In this document: positions 1-9,737 of the stretch, in pieces
How positions within the stretch are numbered: position 1 is the stretch's first letter
How the letters are laid out: each line of letters opens with the position of its first letter
Assembly: GCA_964007875.1 (NCBI GenBank)
Contig: CAXGAH010000001.1
Coordinates: 124,001-188,000, forward strand
DNA from: UBA1275 sp002323515
GTDB lineage: Bacteria; Bacteroidota; Rhodothermia; Balneolales; Balneolaceae
Length of the DNA stretch: 64,000 nucleotides
Reading direction: 5' to 3'
Translations under genes and position numbers: made by a program
Notes under the pieces: generated by a model
Told to the model about the DNA's origin: nothing
Seen by the model: only the letters and a program-made list of their open reading frames with translations
Database searches by the model: none

Positions 1-705
1 GATAATTTCTTTGCCAAAATCAGTAGCATTCGGGTTTTCATTAAACAAGCGTATCAACGTCTCCCGATTGAAGATATAGATACCCATTGAGGCTAAGTAG
101 TTTTTACCTTGACTTTTGTATGGCTCGGGTACTTCAGATTTCCACTTCTCCAATTCCTCGGTTGCGGGTTTTTCTACAAAAGAATCTATTAACCCATCTG
201 AATTTGTTTTCATTATTCCAAAGCCCATAGCATCGCGATCTATAACAGGGATGGTTGCAACGGTTAAATCTGCCTGTTGTTTGATATGTAAATCAAGCAT
301 TTCACTGTAATCCATCTGGTAGAGTTGGTCACCTGATAGAATCAATACATATTCATAACTGTGATTTTCCATGTGATGAATAGACTGCCTAACCGCGTCC
401 GCTGTACCCTGAAACCAGTCGGTATTTTGAGCGGTTTGTTCAGCAGCCAAAATATCCACGAAGCCATTGCTGAATACATCAAAATTGTAGGTGTTTTTAA
501 TATGTCTATTGAGTGAGGCGGAATTAAATTGGGTGAGTACGTAAATACGCTTTACGCCCGAGTTTAGACAATTAGAAATTGGAATATCTACTAACCTATA
601 CTTCCCTCCTACAGGAACTGCTGGTTTGGATCTATGATCGGTTAAAGGAAATAGCCTTGTTCCTCTACCACCACCGAGAATGATGGCCATCACTGAATTA
701 TTCAT
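1..705 (-). CDS. glgC: Glucose-1-phosphate adenylyltransferase (partial, N-terminal 235 residues)
   Basis: This makes ADP-glucose from glucose-1-phosphate and ATP, the first committed step of bacterial glycogen synthesis. The ATG lies at 705 on the minus strand and the frame stays open to base 1, so the C-terminus (including the usual left-handed beta-helix) is outside the window. The N-terminus carries the nucleotidyltransferase signature GGGRGTRLFPLT followed by HRSKPAVPVGG. The motifs SGDQLYQMDY and VEKPA follow further in, all typical of GlgC. Glycogen synthase lies just upstream on the same strand (177 bp gap), so the two probably form a glycogen unit. The family is clear; allosteric behaviour cannot be judged from this fragment. 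Confidence 0.93.
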   Translation of the reverse strand, partial: MNNSVMAIILGGGRGTRLFPLTDHRSKPAVPVGGKYRLVDIPISNCLNSGVKRIYVLTQFNSASLNRHIKNTYNFDVFSNGFVDILAAEQTAQNTDWFQGTADAVRQSIHHMENHSYEYVLILSGDQLYQMDYSEMLDLHIKQQADLTVATIPVIDRDAMGFGIMKTNSDGLIDSFVEKPATEELEKWKSEVPEPYKSQGKNYLASMGIYIFNRETLIRLFNENPNATDFGKEII

Positions 706-882
706 GAATTATTTTTTTTGTTGACTAGTCTTTTTTTGAAGCAAAACGTATTCACTTTTAGAGATATTTATATTAAGTAAAATAAACTACTATTGTTTAA
801 ACAGCCTTTAGGTCTTAACAAAAAAATATTGTTACCACTCTATAATTAAATAACCATTTCCTTATCCAAGTTCCAAATAGAA

Positions 883-2355
883 TCAGTCTCGATAGGACTG
901 TATTTGGTTGTAGAGTTCATCGTACTCTTTGGCGACTTTATCCCATGAATGATCTTGCACCATAATTCGCTCTCGTAGAGAATGCATATCGCCTTGATTA
1001 GTAAATAAATCACTGGCTCGTAGGATGGCTTCCTCTAATGCCTCATAACTAAACGTATTGAATTGTATACCAAGTCCATTAGAACTAGAAATGTCCGGAA
1101 CAGAATCTTTTAACCCACCTACCGACCGTACAATTGGGATTGTACCATAACGCATCGCATACAATTGATTAAGTCCACAAGGCTCTACCCTGGATGGCAT
1201 GACCATAAAATCTGCACCGGCATACATTTGCCTTGCTAAGCCTTCATTGTAGGATAGTTTAGCATTAAAATAACCCACATAGTCCTGATCTAGTTGGCGA
1301 AACTCCGCTTCCAACTGAGCTTCACCAGTTCCCAACAAAATAAAATTAAGTTCTTTGCCTTTTTCACGTAGACAGCGGATTACTGAGGCCAATAAATCTG
1401 CCCCCTTTTGATCTACTAATCGCCCTATGAATGCAAAAAGAGGCCTGTCTGGGGATAAATGATATTCTTGACATAACGCATGCTTATGATAAGACTTCCC
1501 TTCTTTGACATCTAAACAGTTCGAATGCTCTTCATTAGAGCCTTTTAAGGTATAATGCTGATCTAAATAGGTGTCAGTTGCAGGATTCCACACCTCCGGG
1601 TCTATTCCGTTTAATAAGCCAACCGATTTCCCGGCTTCCAATTCAAACAAAAACTCCAATCCATTACTATTGGTTCGTAATTCTTCCATATAGCTTGTAG
1701 ATACCGTACTTATTTTCCAAGCACACTTTAACCCACAGGCCAATGGATTTAATTCTCCAGCCCATTCTAACAAACCCGTGTGTATTCCGTCAAAATCTGG
1801 CAATAAAAATCGTTTCCCCATATCCTGATTCCCATGATATTCGGCATTGTGAACCGTAATAATGGTAGGGGTATTGGATAAAGATTTAAAAGCGGTACAC
1901 TGCTGAGTCATAAAGGGTATTAATCCTGTGTGATGATCATGACAATGAAGTACATCAGGCTGTAGATCCCAACGAATCAAGGTATCCAACACAGCAATTT
2001 GAACACTCAAAAATCTTTCGAACTCATCCCAATACCCATCTCCTGAATTCGGATCTAAATATATACCCGTTCTATCTGTGTAGCCCGGTAATTCAAAGGT
2101 ATAGAGGATGAAACCTAAGGATTCTTTGATTTCATACACATTATAGGGTACCTTCATAGCACCCACTTGGCAAGTAGCGGTATCGATTAGGGTTTTATTG
2201 GCCTTCAGTAGCCATGGTGTATGATAGTGAGGCATGCATACCATCGTACGGTTATTCCCTCGATTTTGATATTTAGGCAAGGCACCAACTACATCACCCA
2301 GTCCCCCTGCTTTGGCAGCTGGATAACATTCTGCACTTATATGAATAATAGTCAT
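883..2355 (-). CDS. glgA: Glycogen synthase (ADP-glucose type, GT5)
   Basis: This transfers glucose from ADP-glucose to the non-reducing end of alpha-1,4-glucan. At 490 residues it is normal for GlgA. The N-terminus has the ADP-glucose-binding KAGGLGDVVGALPK motif at about residues 15-28. The C-terminal Rossmann half shows FIGRLVDQKGADLL and the PSRVEPCGLNQLYAMRYG loop that contacts the nucleotide sugar. It is co-directional with glgC, whose product supplies its substrate. It is transcribed divergently from the ABC transporter genes, with 65 bp between the start codons. Confidence 0.95.
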   Translation of the reverse strand: MTIIHISAECYPAAKAGGLGDVVGALPKYQNRGNNRTMVCMPHYHTPWLLKANKTLIDTATCQVGAMKVPYNVYEIKESLGFILYTFELPGYTDRTGIYLDPNSGDGYWDEFERFLSVQIAVLDTLIRWDLQPDVLHCHDHHTGLIPFMTQQCTAFKSLSNTPTIITVHNAEYHGNQDMGKRFLLPDFDGIHTGLLEWAGELNPLACGLKCAWKISTVSTSYMEELRTNSNGLEFLFELEAGKSVGLLNGIDPEVWNPATDTYLDQHYTLKGSNEEHSNCLDVKEGKSYHKHALCQEYHLSPDRPLFAFIGRLVDQKGADLLASVIRCLREKGKELNFILLGTGEAQLEAEFRQLDQDYVGYFNAKLSYNEGLARQMYAGADFMVMPSRVEPCGLNQLYAMRYGTIPIVRSVGGLKDSVPDISSSNGLGIQFNTFSYEALEEAILRASDLFTNQGDMHSLRERIMVQDHSWDKVAKEYDELYNQIQSYRD

Positions 2356-2420
2356 AAACTTGTATCTTTTGACAATAATTATCTAATCGAGATATCTTAT
2401 AATCAATATAACCATTTATC

Positions 2421-3332
2421 ATGTCCCTAGTTATTGATGTTCAAAATGTGAGTAAACATTTCGGAAGGGCAACAGCAGTAAATCAAGTTAGTTTTGGAGT
2501 AGAACAAGGGCAAATTTTTGGTTTGTTAGGTCCCAATGGTGCAGGTAAAACCACTACGATCAGGATGATCAATCATATCCTGAATCCAGATACAGGTTAT
2601 ATATCGATATTGGGAGAAGCCGTGAGCCCTAAAAGCCAGGAACGGATTGGATACCTACCTGAAGAGCGTGGTTTATACAAAAAAATGAAGGTTTTTGACC
2701 AACTCATGTATCTTGCTCAACTAAAAGGTTTAAGCCAAATGGCCGCCAAAAAGGCTATTGAATTTTGGTTAGATCGATTTGAAGCGAGTAGTTGGAAAAA
2801 GAAGGAAGTATCAGAACTCTCTAAGGGTATGTCTCAAAAAATACAGTTCATTGCTACCGTTGCTCATGATCCAGAAATCTACATATTTGATGAGCCTTTC
2901 AGCGGGCTTGATCCAATCAATTCAGAAATGCTTAAAGAAGTCATTCTGGAAGAGAAAAAACAAGGTAAAACTATTTTGTTTTCTACCCATAGAATGGAGC
3001 AGGTTGAGCAAATGTGTGACGATATTTGTCTTTTTAATCAAGGTAAGGCAGTTTTACAAGGTAACCTGCGATCAATAAAACAAAGTTTTGGTAACAACAC
3101 AGTGCTACTAGATTTCATAGGTGATTCAGAGTTTTTAAACCAATTAGATGGGGTTCGAATCAACAACCGTTCAACCAATTTTGCCGAAATACGTTTATTA
3201 GAGGGAGCCTCTCCTCAACATATATTAGAAATCGCGATGAAACATGCGGAGATACAACGATTCGAAATTGTACAACCTAGCTTACAGGATATTTTCATTA
3301 GCACAGTCAATGATACCAAAGTCTCTGTTTAG
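2421..3332 (+). CDS. ABC transporter ATP-binding protein (NatA-like)
   Basis: This is the ATPase subunit of an exporter of the NatA/ABC-2 class. Walker A (GPNGAGKT) is at residues 37-44, the signature loop reads LSKGMSQ, Walker B is IYIFDEPFSGLDP, and the switch histidine is in FSTHRMEQ. About 80 residues after the ATPase core match the C-terminal extension (DUF4162 type) common in this group. The next gene, 49 bp downstream, encodes an ABC-2 permease, so they form a two-gene transporter. The substrate is unknown; sodium export is a guess from the NatAB resemblance. Confidence 0.92.
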   Translation: MSLVIDVQNVSKHFGRATAVNQVSFGVEQGQIFGLLGPNGAGKTTTIRMINHILNPDTGYISILGEAVSPKSQERIGYLPEERGLYKKMKVFDQLMYLAQLKGLSQMAAKKAIEFWLDRFEASSWKKKEVSELSKGMSQKIQFIATVAHDPEIYIFDEPFSGLDPINSEMLKEVILEEKKQGKTILFSTHRMEQVEQMCDDICLFNQGKAVLQGNLRSIKQSFGNNTVLLDFIGDSEFLNQLDGVRINNRSTNFAEIRLLEGASPQHILEIAMKHAEIQRFEIVQPSLQDIFISTVNDTKVSV

Positions 3333-3381
3333 TTAACGAACGTAGATTAAATAATCCTATTACATACAAAATAAATCTGAT

Positions 3382-4713
3382 ATGATTAATTTTTTGAAAA
3401 TCTGGCTCATTATTAAACGAGAGTACAAAACACGGGTACAAACGAAATCCTTTCTGCTCTCTACTTTCCTTACCCCTCTATTGATATTAGGCTTCATGGG
3501 CTTTGTTATTTTTATGACCGTATCTGATAATGAAGCTCCTAAACAAGTTATTGTGATTGACGAAACAGGCCGAATGCTTGAACCATTAACCCGACTTAAT
3601 GCTACCAGGTACCAACCCATTAAGGCGGACCAGTCTATTGAGCAAATACGTGATCTTATCATGGAAGACGAACTCGATGGATATGTTTTCTTCGATCAAC
3701 CTTTTTTAAATGAAGGCACCCCTGCCACCTTTGTTCATAATGGCTCAGGTGGTATTACTTTTTTCGAGTCTCTTAGGTCCGATGTTAGAGATGTAACCCG
3801 TCAAATTCGACTAGAGGATAATGATGTATCAGATGCTATTATTGCCATTTTCGAAGAACGGCCTGCCTTGGAAAATAGGAGGTTAAATGAGGCTGGTGTT
3901 GATGAACAGAGCAATGCTGTTGTAAGTAGTTTAGGTGGGATTTTCATTGGGATATTTATATTTATTGGCCTATTCGGTTATGGAGCCATTCTAATGCGCA
4001 GCGTTATTGAAGAGAAAACATCACGAATCGTAGAAATAATAACCTCTTCTGTAAAACCCATAGAGTTGATGTTAGGTAAGTTACTTGGAGTTTGTTTAGT
4101 AGCATTAACTCAATACAGTTTATGGATTGTTACCTATGCAGGAGTAACCATCCTTGCTGCTCCTGTTGCTCAGTTCTTCATTAATCAGAGAATGGGGGGG
4201 CTTCAAAACAGCTTATCTACATTGGATACAACAGGAACAGTAGCTAGTGTACCATCAGATATTGACTTGAGCTTTTTGGAACAATTCAGTATAGACCCAT
4301 TATTTATACTCTATTTTTTCGTGTTTTTTGTACTAGGCTTTTTAATGTACTGTTCTATATTTGCTGCCATTGGTGCTGCTGTGGATTCTGAGCAAGACTC
4401 ACAGCAATTCATGGCACCTGTAATGCTTCCAATTTTCTTAGGGTATATACTCAATTTCAGGATTGCTGAGGCCCCAGATTCTACCATTGCTATTGTGGCT
4501 TCGTTGTTTCCCTTGACCTCGCCCATTAACATGGTTACTAGAATGTTGGTATCTAATGTACCATTATGGGAAGTACTACTCTCTATCCTATTGCTCATTC
4601 TCAGTTTGATTGGCATGCTATTACTAGCCGCACGCATTTATCGTACTGGTATTCTCATGTATGGCAAAAAACCAACCTTTAGAGAATTATATAAATGGAT
4701 TAGGCAAGCCTAA
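3382..4713 (+). CDS. ABC-2 type transporter permease (NatB-like)
   Basis: This is the membrane subunit paired with the preceding ATPase. One hydrophobic segment near residues 25-45 is followed by a long non-cytoplasmic domain of about 140 residues. A C-terminal block of several membrane helices follows (for example IGIFIFIGLFGYGAIL and ILYFFVFFVLGFLMY). The cytoplasmic EEKTSRIVEIITSSVKPIELMLGKLLG segment (two motifs, EEKTSRIVEII and LMLGKLLG) is characteristic of NatB-like ABC-2 permeases. At 443 residues the length is normal. The gene ends 47 bp before the convergent hisN-like gene; no hairpin terminator is evident between them. Confidence 0.9.
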   Translation: MINFLKIWLIIKREYKTRVQTKSFLLSTFLTPLLILGFMGFVIFMTVSDNEAPKQVIVIDETGRMLEPLTRLNATRYQPIKADQSIEQIRDLIMEDELDGYVFFDQPFLNEGTPATFVHNGSGGITFFESLRSDVRDVTRQIRLEDNDVSDAIIAIFEERPALENRRLNEAGVDEQSNAVVSSLGGIFIGIFIFIGLFGYGAILMRSVIEEKTSRIVEIITSSVKPIELMLGKLLGVCLVALTQYSLWIVTYAGVTILAAPVAQFFINQRMGGLQNSLSTLDTTGTVASVPSDIDLSFLEQFSIDPLFILYFFVFFVLGFLMYCSIFAAIGAAVDSEQDSQQFMAPVMLPIFLGYILNFRIAEAPDSTIAIVASLFPLTSPINMVTRMLVSNVPLWEVLLSILLLILSLIGMLLLAARIYRTGILMYGKKPTFRELYKWIRQA

Positions 4714-4760
4714 ATTACTTTATTGTTTCGATAAGCATAAACAAGGCTAAGCCCAAACTA

Positions 4761-5549
4761 CTATTCTCCCTTTTGAGCTCGATGGCGTGCAAATAGTACT
4801 TTTAGTTCTAGGTGTAGGTGAGGGTTGGTTGAATAGCCATTTCCTGAATGGATTGTTTCAACACCGTGGATATCACTAAATACACCCCCTGCTTCTTTAA
4901 CAACGGGTAATAAAGCAGCGGCATCCCATAAGTTAAGTACAGGATCAAACATAATATCCGCTCTCCCAATAGCCACCATCATATGACCGTAGGCATCTCC
5001 CCATGTTCTATGAAGTTTTGTTTTGGCCATCAAATCCTGAAATTCTTCTTCCTTACCAACATCTTGAAACCTTTTGATTTCAGTCACTAACAAGGTAGCA
5101 TGTTGCATGTCGGATGTTTCACGCACTTTACATGGTTTCCCGTTAAAATAAGCCCCTAAGCCTTTACCAGCTACACAACATTCATCCAAAGCAGGAGCAT
5201 TGATAACTCCAACCATTGGCTCTTTATCAATCATGATACCAATTAAGGTTGTATAAAAGGGAACTCCATGAATGAAGGATTTTGTCCCATCAATAGGATC
5301 CAAAACCCATTGAATGGATGCATCTGGACGGGTCACCCCATACTCTTCACCAATAATACCATGATCCGGAAACCTTTTTTCAATTTCTTCTCTAATCACC
5401 ATTTCGGTTTCACGATCTGCAATAGTAACAGGTGAATCATCCGCTTTTGAAATTACTTCTACCTCTTTTTTAAAATAGTTAAGAGTATGAGCCCCTCCGA
5501 TTTTAGCAATTTCTTCAGCTGCTTGGACCAAGGTCTTGAGATCTGTCAT
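4761..5549 (-). CDS. hisN: Inositol monophosphatase family protein, probable histidinol-phosphatase
   Basis: This is a Mg-dependent, lithium-sensitive-type phosphatase of 262 residues. The metal-site motifs are all present: GEEYG (Glu), DPIDGTKSF (two Asp) and LWDAAALLPVVKEAGG near the C-terminus. The spacing and the DPIDGTKSFIHGVP loop resemble the HisN branch that dephosphorylates histidinol phosphate. Inositol monophosphatase or CysQ-like activity cannot be excluded by eye. hisI is elsewhere in this window (33128) but is not linked, so the histidine assignment is family-based only. Confidence 0.8.
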   Translation of the reverse strand: MTDLKTLVQAAEEIAKIGGAHTLNYFKKEVEVISKADDSPVTIADRETEMVIREEIEKRFPDHGIIGEEYGVTRPDASIQWVLDPIDGTKSFIHGVPFYTTLIGIMIDKEPMVGVINAPALDECCVAGKGLGAYFNGKPCKVRETSDMQHATLLVTEIKRFQDVGKEEEFQDLMAKTKLHRTWGDAYGHMMVAIGRADIMFDPVLNLWDAAALLPVVKEAGGVFSDIHGVETIHSGNGYSTNPHLHLELKVLFARHRAQKGE

Positions 5550-5851
5550 AGTACTAGTTAATAATTAAAATTGGGTGTTAGTGAGGTATAATTGAATAAT
5601 GTTCTATGCATGGAATGCTTCCATTCACTACCTTTTATGGTAACATAGAAGGCTACTAGGCTTGTCAATAATGATACTGCAAATTTAAGAGGAATGGAAC
5701 GTACAATTTTATTCAAAAGAAAAACCAAAGCCGTTCATTGTAACGGTGTAATAACATGGTGTTTGACTAAAATTCTACCAAGTCTAGTGTTTTTTTTAGT
5801 TTTTTTATAAACGTATGTAGGTTTGTTTTACTCTTTGTTTATTTTGGCTAA
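5550..5851. other. Intergenic region between hisN-like gene and argD
   Basis: This 302-base AT-rich stretch separates divergently transcribed genes and should hold promoters for both. I see no ORF of note, tRNA or strong hairpin. TTTG-rich tracts around 5822-5846 recall Bacteroidota promoter elements but do not fit the consensus well enough to call. Confidence 0.4.
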
Positions 5852-5923
5852 ACTATTCTTACAATAGTCGCTCTCATAACACTGACTCCTTGTAATTCGC
5901 ATTCCTTATCAACTTCAAATAGT

Positions 5924-7144
5924 ATAACCCCCAATAATATAGAAGCCGATTCTACAATAACGACCCAAGCAGACTTTGCCCAAGACCTTGAGCATAAATA
6001 TCACATACAAGTCTATAATCGTTTCCCTATAACGATTAACCGCGGTCAAGGTGCTAAAGTGTGGGATAGCGAAGGCAATGAATATATAGACTTGCTGGCT
6101 GGTATAGCTGTAAATAATTTAGGGCATGCTCATCCAAGGGTGGTAAAAGTCATACAAAGTGCGGCGATTTCTCCTCTACACTTTTCTAATTTCTATTATT
6201 CAGAGCCTCAGTCACTGCTGGCAAAAAAGCTCACCGAACTCACTGGATTAGATCGTGTCTTCTTTTGTAGCTCTGGAGCCGAAGCCATGGAAAGCTGCCT
6301 TAAACTGGCAAGAAAATGGGGGCAAATCCAAGGAAAAAAGGGCTCAATACTTTCGCTTAGTAATGGTTTCCACGGCAGAACCTTGAGTACTCTTACTATG
6401 AGTTCCACCAAATACCAAGAAGGCTATGCTCCACTTCCAGCCGGATTCACTCAAGCCAAATTCAACCAAATAGAAGAGGTAATTGAGCAGACAAATGAGG
6501 AAACTATTGCAATTGCATTAGAACTGATCCAAGGCAATAGTGGTGTTCACCTAGCTGAATACAATTTCGTACAGGCATTAGCCCAACACTGCAAGGAACG
6601 AAATATCTTACTTATCATAGATGAGGTGCAAACGGGAATTGGTAGAACTGGTAAAATGTGGGCATACGAACACTTTGATATACAACCAGACATGGTAGCC
6701 ACTGCTAAAGCACTTGCGGGAGGTATACCTATCGGGGCATTGATTACCAGTGAAAAAGTAGCAACGGCATTCGGTTATGGTGACCATGGTACTACCTTTG
6801 GGGGAAATCCATTTGCTTGTTCAGTGGCTTTGGAAGTATTAACTATTATTGAAGATGAGGAGCTCTGCCAACGGGCAAGTAAACTTGGGTCCTATTTTAT
6901 GTCTAAACTTAAAACCTTAGCAGATAAACGCCCATCTATTACAGAAGTGCGTGGAATGGGACTTATGATAGGGTTGGAATTTAATCAACCAACCCGACCC
7001 ATTGTGGATAAATGGGCTGAGTTAGGAGTACTTAGTAATTCAGCGGGTGGTAAAGCTATTCGGATTGTACCTCCACTTACTATATCTAAAGAATTAATCG
7101 ATAGTTCGGTAGAAAAATTAGACCTCTTGCTCGAAAAGTTTTAA
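5924..7144 (+). CDS. argD: Acetylornithine/succinyl-ornithine aminotransferase; start codon unclear
   Basis: This PLP-dependent class III aminotransferase acts in arginine biosynthesis. FCSSGAEA binds the cofactor phosphate, IIDEVQTGIGRTG carries the PLP-contacting Asp, ATAKALAGGIPIG carries the Schiff-base lysine, and GTTFGGNP closes the active site. The first in-frame standard start is a GTG at 6059. It would remove conserved sequence encoded just upstream (YHIQVYNRFPITINRGQG, 5996-6052), so translation must begin earlier. The frame is open back to 5852 with no ATG, GTG or TTG. The start given is an ATA at 5924, which would read as MTPNNIEADS if it were ATG; CTG at 5882 and ATT at 5855 are alternatives. 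The family call is firm and the 5' end is not. Confidence 0.88.
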   Translation: MTPNNIEADSTITTQADFAQDLEHKYHIQVYNRFPITINRGQGAKVWDSEGNEYIDLLAGIAVNNLGHAHPRVVKVIQSAAISPLHFSNFYYSEPQSLLAKKLTELTGLDRVFFCSSGAEAMESCLKLARKWGQIQGKKGSILSLSNGFHGRTLSTLTMSSTKYQEGYAPLPAGFTQAKFNQIEEVIEQTNEETIAIALELIQGNSGVHLAEYNFVQALAQHCKERNILLIIDEVQTGIGRTGKMWAYEHFDIQPDMVATAKALAGGIPIGALITSEKVATAFGYGDHGTTFGGNPFACSVALEVLTIIEDEELCQRASKLGSYFMSKLKTLADKRPSITEVRGMGLMIGLEFNQPTRPIVDKWAELGVLSNSAGGKAIRIVPPLTISKELIDSSVEKLDLLLEKF

Positions 7145-7193
7145 GTATTTCATCCTATCTGGGCGTACATCAGCCTGTTTCAAATAGATTAAC

Positions 7194-8222
7194 TTATGTA
7201 TTGAAACATTGTCTAGTTACCTCTAAGAGTCTATTTACATCTGCTTCTTCTATCTGAAAATGAAAGGTCGCACGTACTGTTGATGGACCAAAAGGAACCA
7301 TTTTTATGCCATTTTGTCCAAAAACTTCAAGCACCTCGATAGCGTTTCGGTTGCCCGTATCAAAAAGCACAATATTGGTTTGAACGCTGTCTAGATCGAT
7401 TTGTAGCGCAGATATTTCAGAGATTGTTTGGGCAAAGGTTTTGGCATGTTCATGATCCAAAGCCAATTTAGGCCAGTGATGCTCAACGGCATAATCGGCT
7501 GCGGCGGTCAATAAGCCTATTTGCCTCATCCCACCACCCCACATCTTACGGAATCTTCTAGCTTTTGCTATGTTTTTGGTGGATGAAAGCAACATAGATC
7601 CTACTGGAGCCCCTAATCCTTTACTGAAACAAATCGAAAGAGTATCAGCTATTTGCCCTATTTCTTGAGGTTTTTGTCCTGTAGCCACAAGTGCATTCCA
7701 TATACGCGCCCCGTCAACATGTACGTATAGACCGTGCCGTTCACACTCCTGTTTTATGGATCTAAGTTCATCCAACGAATATACCGTTCCACCCCCCTTA
7801 TTCGTACTGTGTTCAATACAAACAACTTTGGTTTCAGGTTCCCAATCATAAGCGCCTCTGACCGCAGGAGATATTTGCTCAGAGCTTAATTTCCCCGAGT
7901 AACCTTCAAGGGGCAAAAGTTGAACCGAAGACAGTGAGGAAGCACCACCAGTTTCATACTGCAGTATATGACCTTTACTTTCTATTAACACCTCATTGGA
8001 TGGCTGAGTTAGCACCTTTAAAGCTAACTGATTACTCATGGTTCCACTAGGCACATACAACCCAGCTTCCATACCAAAAAGAGTAGCCATTTTGGCTTGA
8101 AAATTATTCGTCAACTCATCTTCTCCAAATACATCATCACCTACCTCTGCCTCCAACATGACTTGTTTCATTTGCTGAGTAGGCTTAGTAACGGTATCAC
8201 TTCGCAAATCTATTACTTTCAT
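7194..8222 (-). CDS. ltaE: Low-specificity L-threonine aldolase
   Basis: This is a PLP enzyme cleaving L-threonine (or allo-threonine) to glycine and acetaldehyde. The N-terminus DLRSDTVTKPT and VGDDVFGEDE are hallmark motifs. VDGARIWNA carries the PLP-pyridine Asp, and CFSKGLGAPVGS contains the Schiff-base lysine. At 342 residues it is full length. It is convergent with argD (49 bp apart) and divergent from lycopene cyclase. Confidence 0.92.
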   Translation of the reverse strand: MKVIDLRSDTVTKPTQQMKQVMLEAEVGDDVFGEDELTNNFQAKMATLFGMEAGLYVPSGTMSNQLALKVLTQPSNEVLIESKGHILQYETGGASSLSSVQLLPLEGYSGKLSSEQISPAVRGAYDWEPETKVVCIEHSTNKGGGTVYSLDELRSIKQECERHGLYVHVDGARIWNALVATGQKPQEIGQIADTLSICFSKGLGAPVGSMLLSSTKNIAKARRFRKMWGGGMRQIGLLTAAADYAVEHHWPKLALDHEHAKTFAQTISEISALQIDLDSVQTNIVLFDTGNRNAIEVLEVFGQNGIKMVPFGPSTVRATFHFQIEEADVNRLLEVTRQCFNT

Positions 8223-8350
8223 GGTCTGTATTAATGAACGATATTATTTTATTTTATTTTTGTAGTTTATGGATTATATAGATTGAAGTAAACTATCTCT
8301 TTATTACCTCGGTTGGTTAACCATAGTTGACTAGGAGTATTCTAGCTGTC

Positions 8351-9685
8351 ATGCCTGAATCGAAAAGATATGATATTATTATAGCAGGTGCAGGCCTTTC
8401 GGGCCTGAGTCTTGCATGGCATTTAGTCAGGGAAAACTATAAAGGCCAAATTTTACTTATTGACAATTCTTTTGCGCCAAATAATCACAAAACTTGGTGT
8501 TTTTGGGGTAAAAAAGATCATCCTTTTGCAAACATCGCTCATCGAATCTGGAAGAAGAGTCACTTTTCTGCACTAGATTTTAGCTCTGAATTATCTCTAA
8601 AAGAACACCTTTATTTTTGCGTAAAAGAAAGTGATTATAAAGAAACCATTCTAAAAACTCTGCAAAAAGCTCCAAATGTAGATTTTCTTGAGGAAAGTAT
8701 TTTGGATTTTTCCTCTAATTCTTCGAAAGCAGCCCTCATCACAAAGGATAGTAACACTTACTTAGCCGAATTCATTTTTCAAAGCATTTTCATGCCTAGT
8801 CATTATGACCCTAACGCTCGTAAGTATCCGTTAATCCAGCATTTTTTAGGTATAGAAATCAAAACTGATGAAAAAGTCTTTGATAAGAAAACCTTCACAT
8901 TAATGGACGTGGACAGTGACTTCAATGATGGTTTTGCATTTATGTATGTGTTGCCAATCAAAAAAAATCGGGCGTTGGTAGAATACACTATTTTTTCAGC
9001 TAACCCATTAAAAAAGAAGCAATACAAGAAAAAAATCCGAAATTATCTTGAAGAAAAATATGGTCTGACTAAGGAGAATTATTCCATAAAAAGAAAAGAA
9101 TACGGTGAGATTCCGATGGATGATCGACCTCATACACCGTTATATTCTTCAAGAATCATAAACCTAGGTACTGTTGGTGGATTTACTAAGCCAAGTACGG
9201 GGTACACATTTAGCCGGGTACATAAATACTCAAAAAAATGTGCTCAAGCACTTGTAAAGGGTGTAATACCTCCCATTCCCACCGCATCCTCTTATCGATT
9301 CAGATATTATGACCTTCTGTTGTTACGCGTCTTAGCTACAAATGTACCCGATAGTCGTAAAATATTCCGAAGTTTATTCAAAAACAGTCCTATTGACCGT
9401 ATTTTCAAGTTTTTATCTGAAGAAACTAACTTTTTAGAAGACTTAATGGTCCTAGCTAGTTGTTATTATCCTCCATTTTTACGCGCATTAACCGTGCATC
9501 CACCACTAATCACTCAGTTTGACAAAAAACATCTTGCTCCATCTAAGCACAAGGAGCTTAAGGAGGATTATTTTGAAGACTTCGAACAAATACCAAACAG
9601 TATAGCAGAAGATTCATTACAAGATTCAGAAGAAGGATCAGATGACATAATTCAACAGGCCCGTCTAAATGAAACTGTTAGTTAA
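8351..9685 (+). CDS. crtY: Lycopene beta-cyclase (CrtY-type) with acidic C-terminal tail
   Basis: This FAD/NAD(P)H-dependent cyclase converts lycopene to beta-carotene, the retinal precursor. The N-terminal dinucleotide-binding motif is IIAGAGLSGLSLAWHL, followed by TWCFWG. A central EIPMDDRPH segment and GTVGGFTKPSTGYTF match CrtY. The open frame extends to a TTG at 8327, but AGGAG at 8333-8337 lies downstream of that codon and upstream of ATG 8351, so 8351 is preferred (444 residues). Typical CrtY is about 380-390 residues. The last 40 or so here form an acidic, probably disordered tail (EDYFEDFEQ..., DSEEGSDD). No other carotenoid gene is adjacent. Blh and rhodopsin at 50-52 kb use its product. 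Confidence 0.88.
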   Translation: MPESKRYDIIIAGAGLSGLSLAWHLVRENYKGQILLIDNSFAPNNHKTWCFWGKKDHPFANIAHRIWKKSHFSALDFSSELSLKEHLYFCVKESDYKETILKTLQKAPNVDFLEESILDFSSNSSKAALITKDSNTYLAEFIFQSIFMPSHYDPNARKYPLIQHFLGIEIKTDEKVFDKKTFTLMDVDSDFNDGFAFMYVLPIKKNRALVEYTIFSANPLKKKQYKKKIRNYLEEKYGLTKENYSIKRKEYGEIPMDDRPHTPLYSSRIINLGTVGGFTKPSTGYTFSRVHKYSKKCAQALVKGVIPPIPTASSYRFRYYDLLLLRVLATNVPDSRKIFRSLFKNSPIDRIFKFLSEETNFLEDLMVLASCYYPPFLRALTVHPPLITQFDKKHLAPSKHKELKEDYFEDFEQIPNSIAEDSLQDSEEGSDDIIQQARLNETVS

Positions 9686-9737
9686 ACATATAATTAGATA
9701 CGTGATTCAAGCTTATTGACTAAAACTACTGCTCAAC

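Noticed and set aside
2369..2403. TTGACA and TATAAT words before the ABC transporter gene
   Set aside because: The spacing is 23 bases, too long for a sigma-70 promoter, and Bacteroidota promoters differ.
3152..3161. GGTTCGAATC, resembling a tRNA T-loop
   Set aside because: It is inside the ABC ATPase gene, and no acceptor or anticodon arms can be formed around it.
5115..5130. TGTTTCACG resembling half of a parS site
   Set aside because: Only the left half matches and it lies inside the hisN-like gene; the palindrome is not completed.
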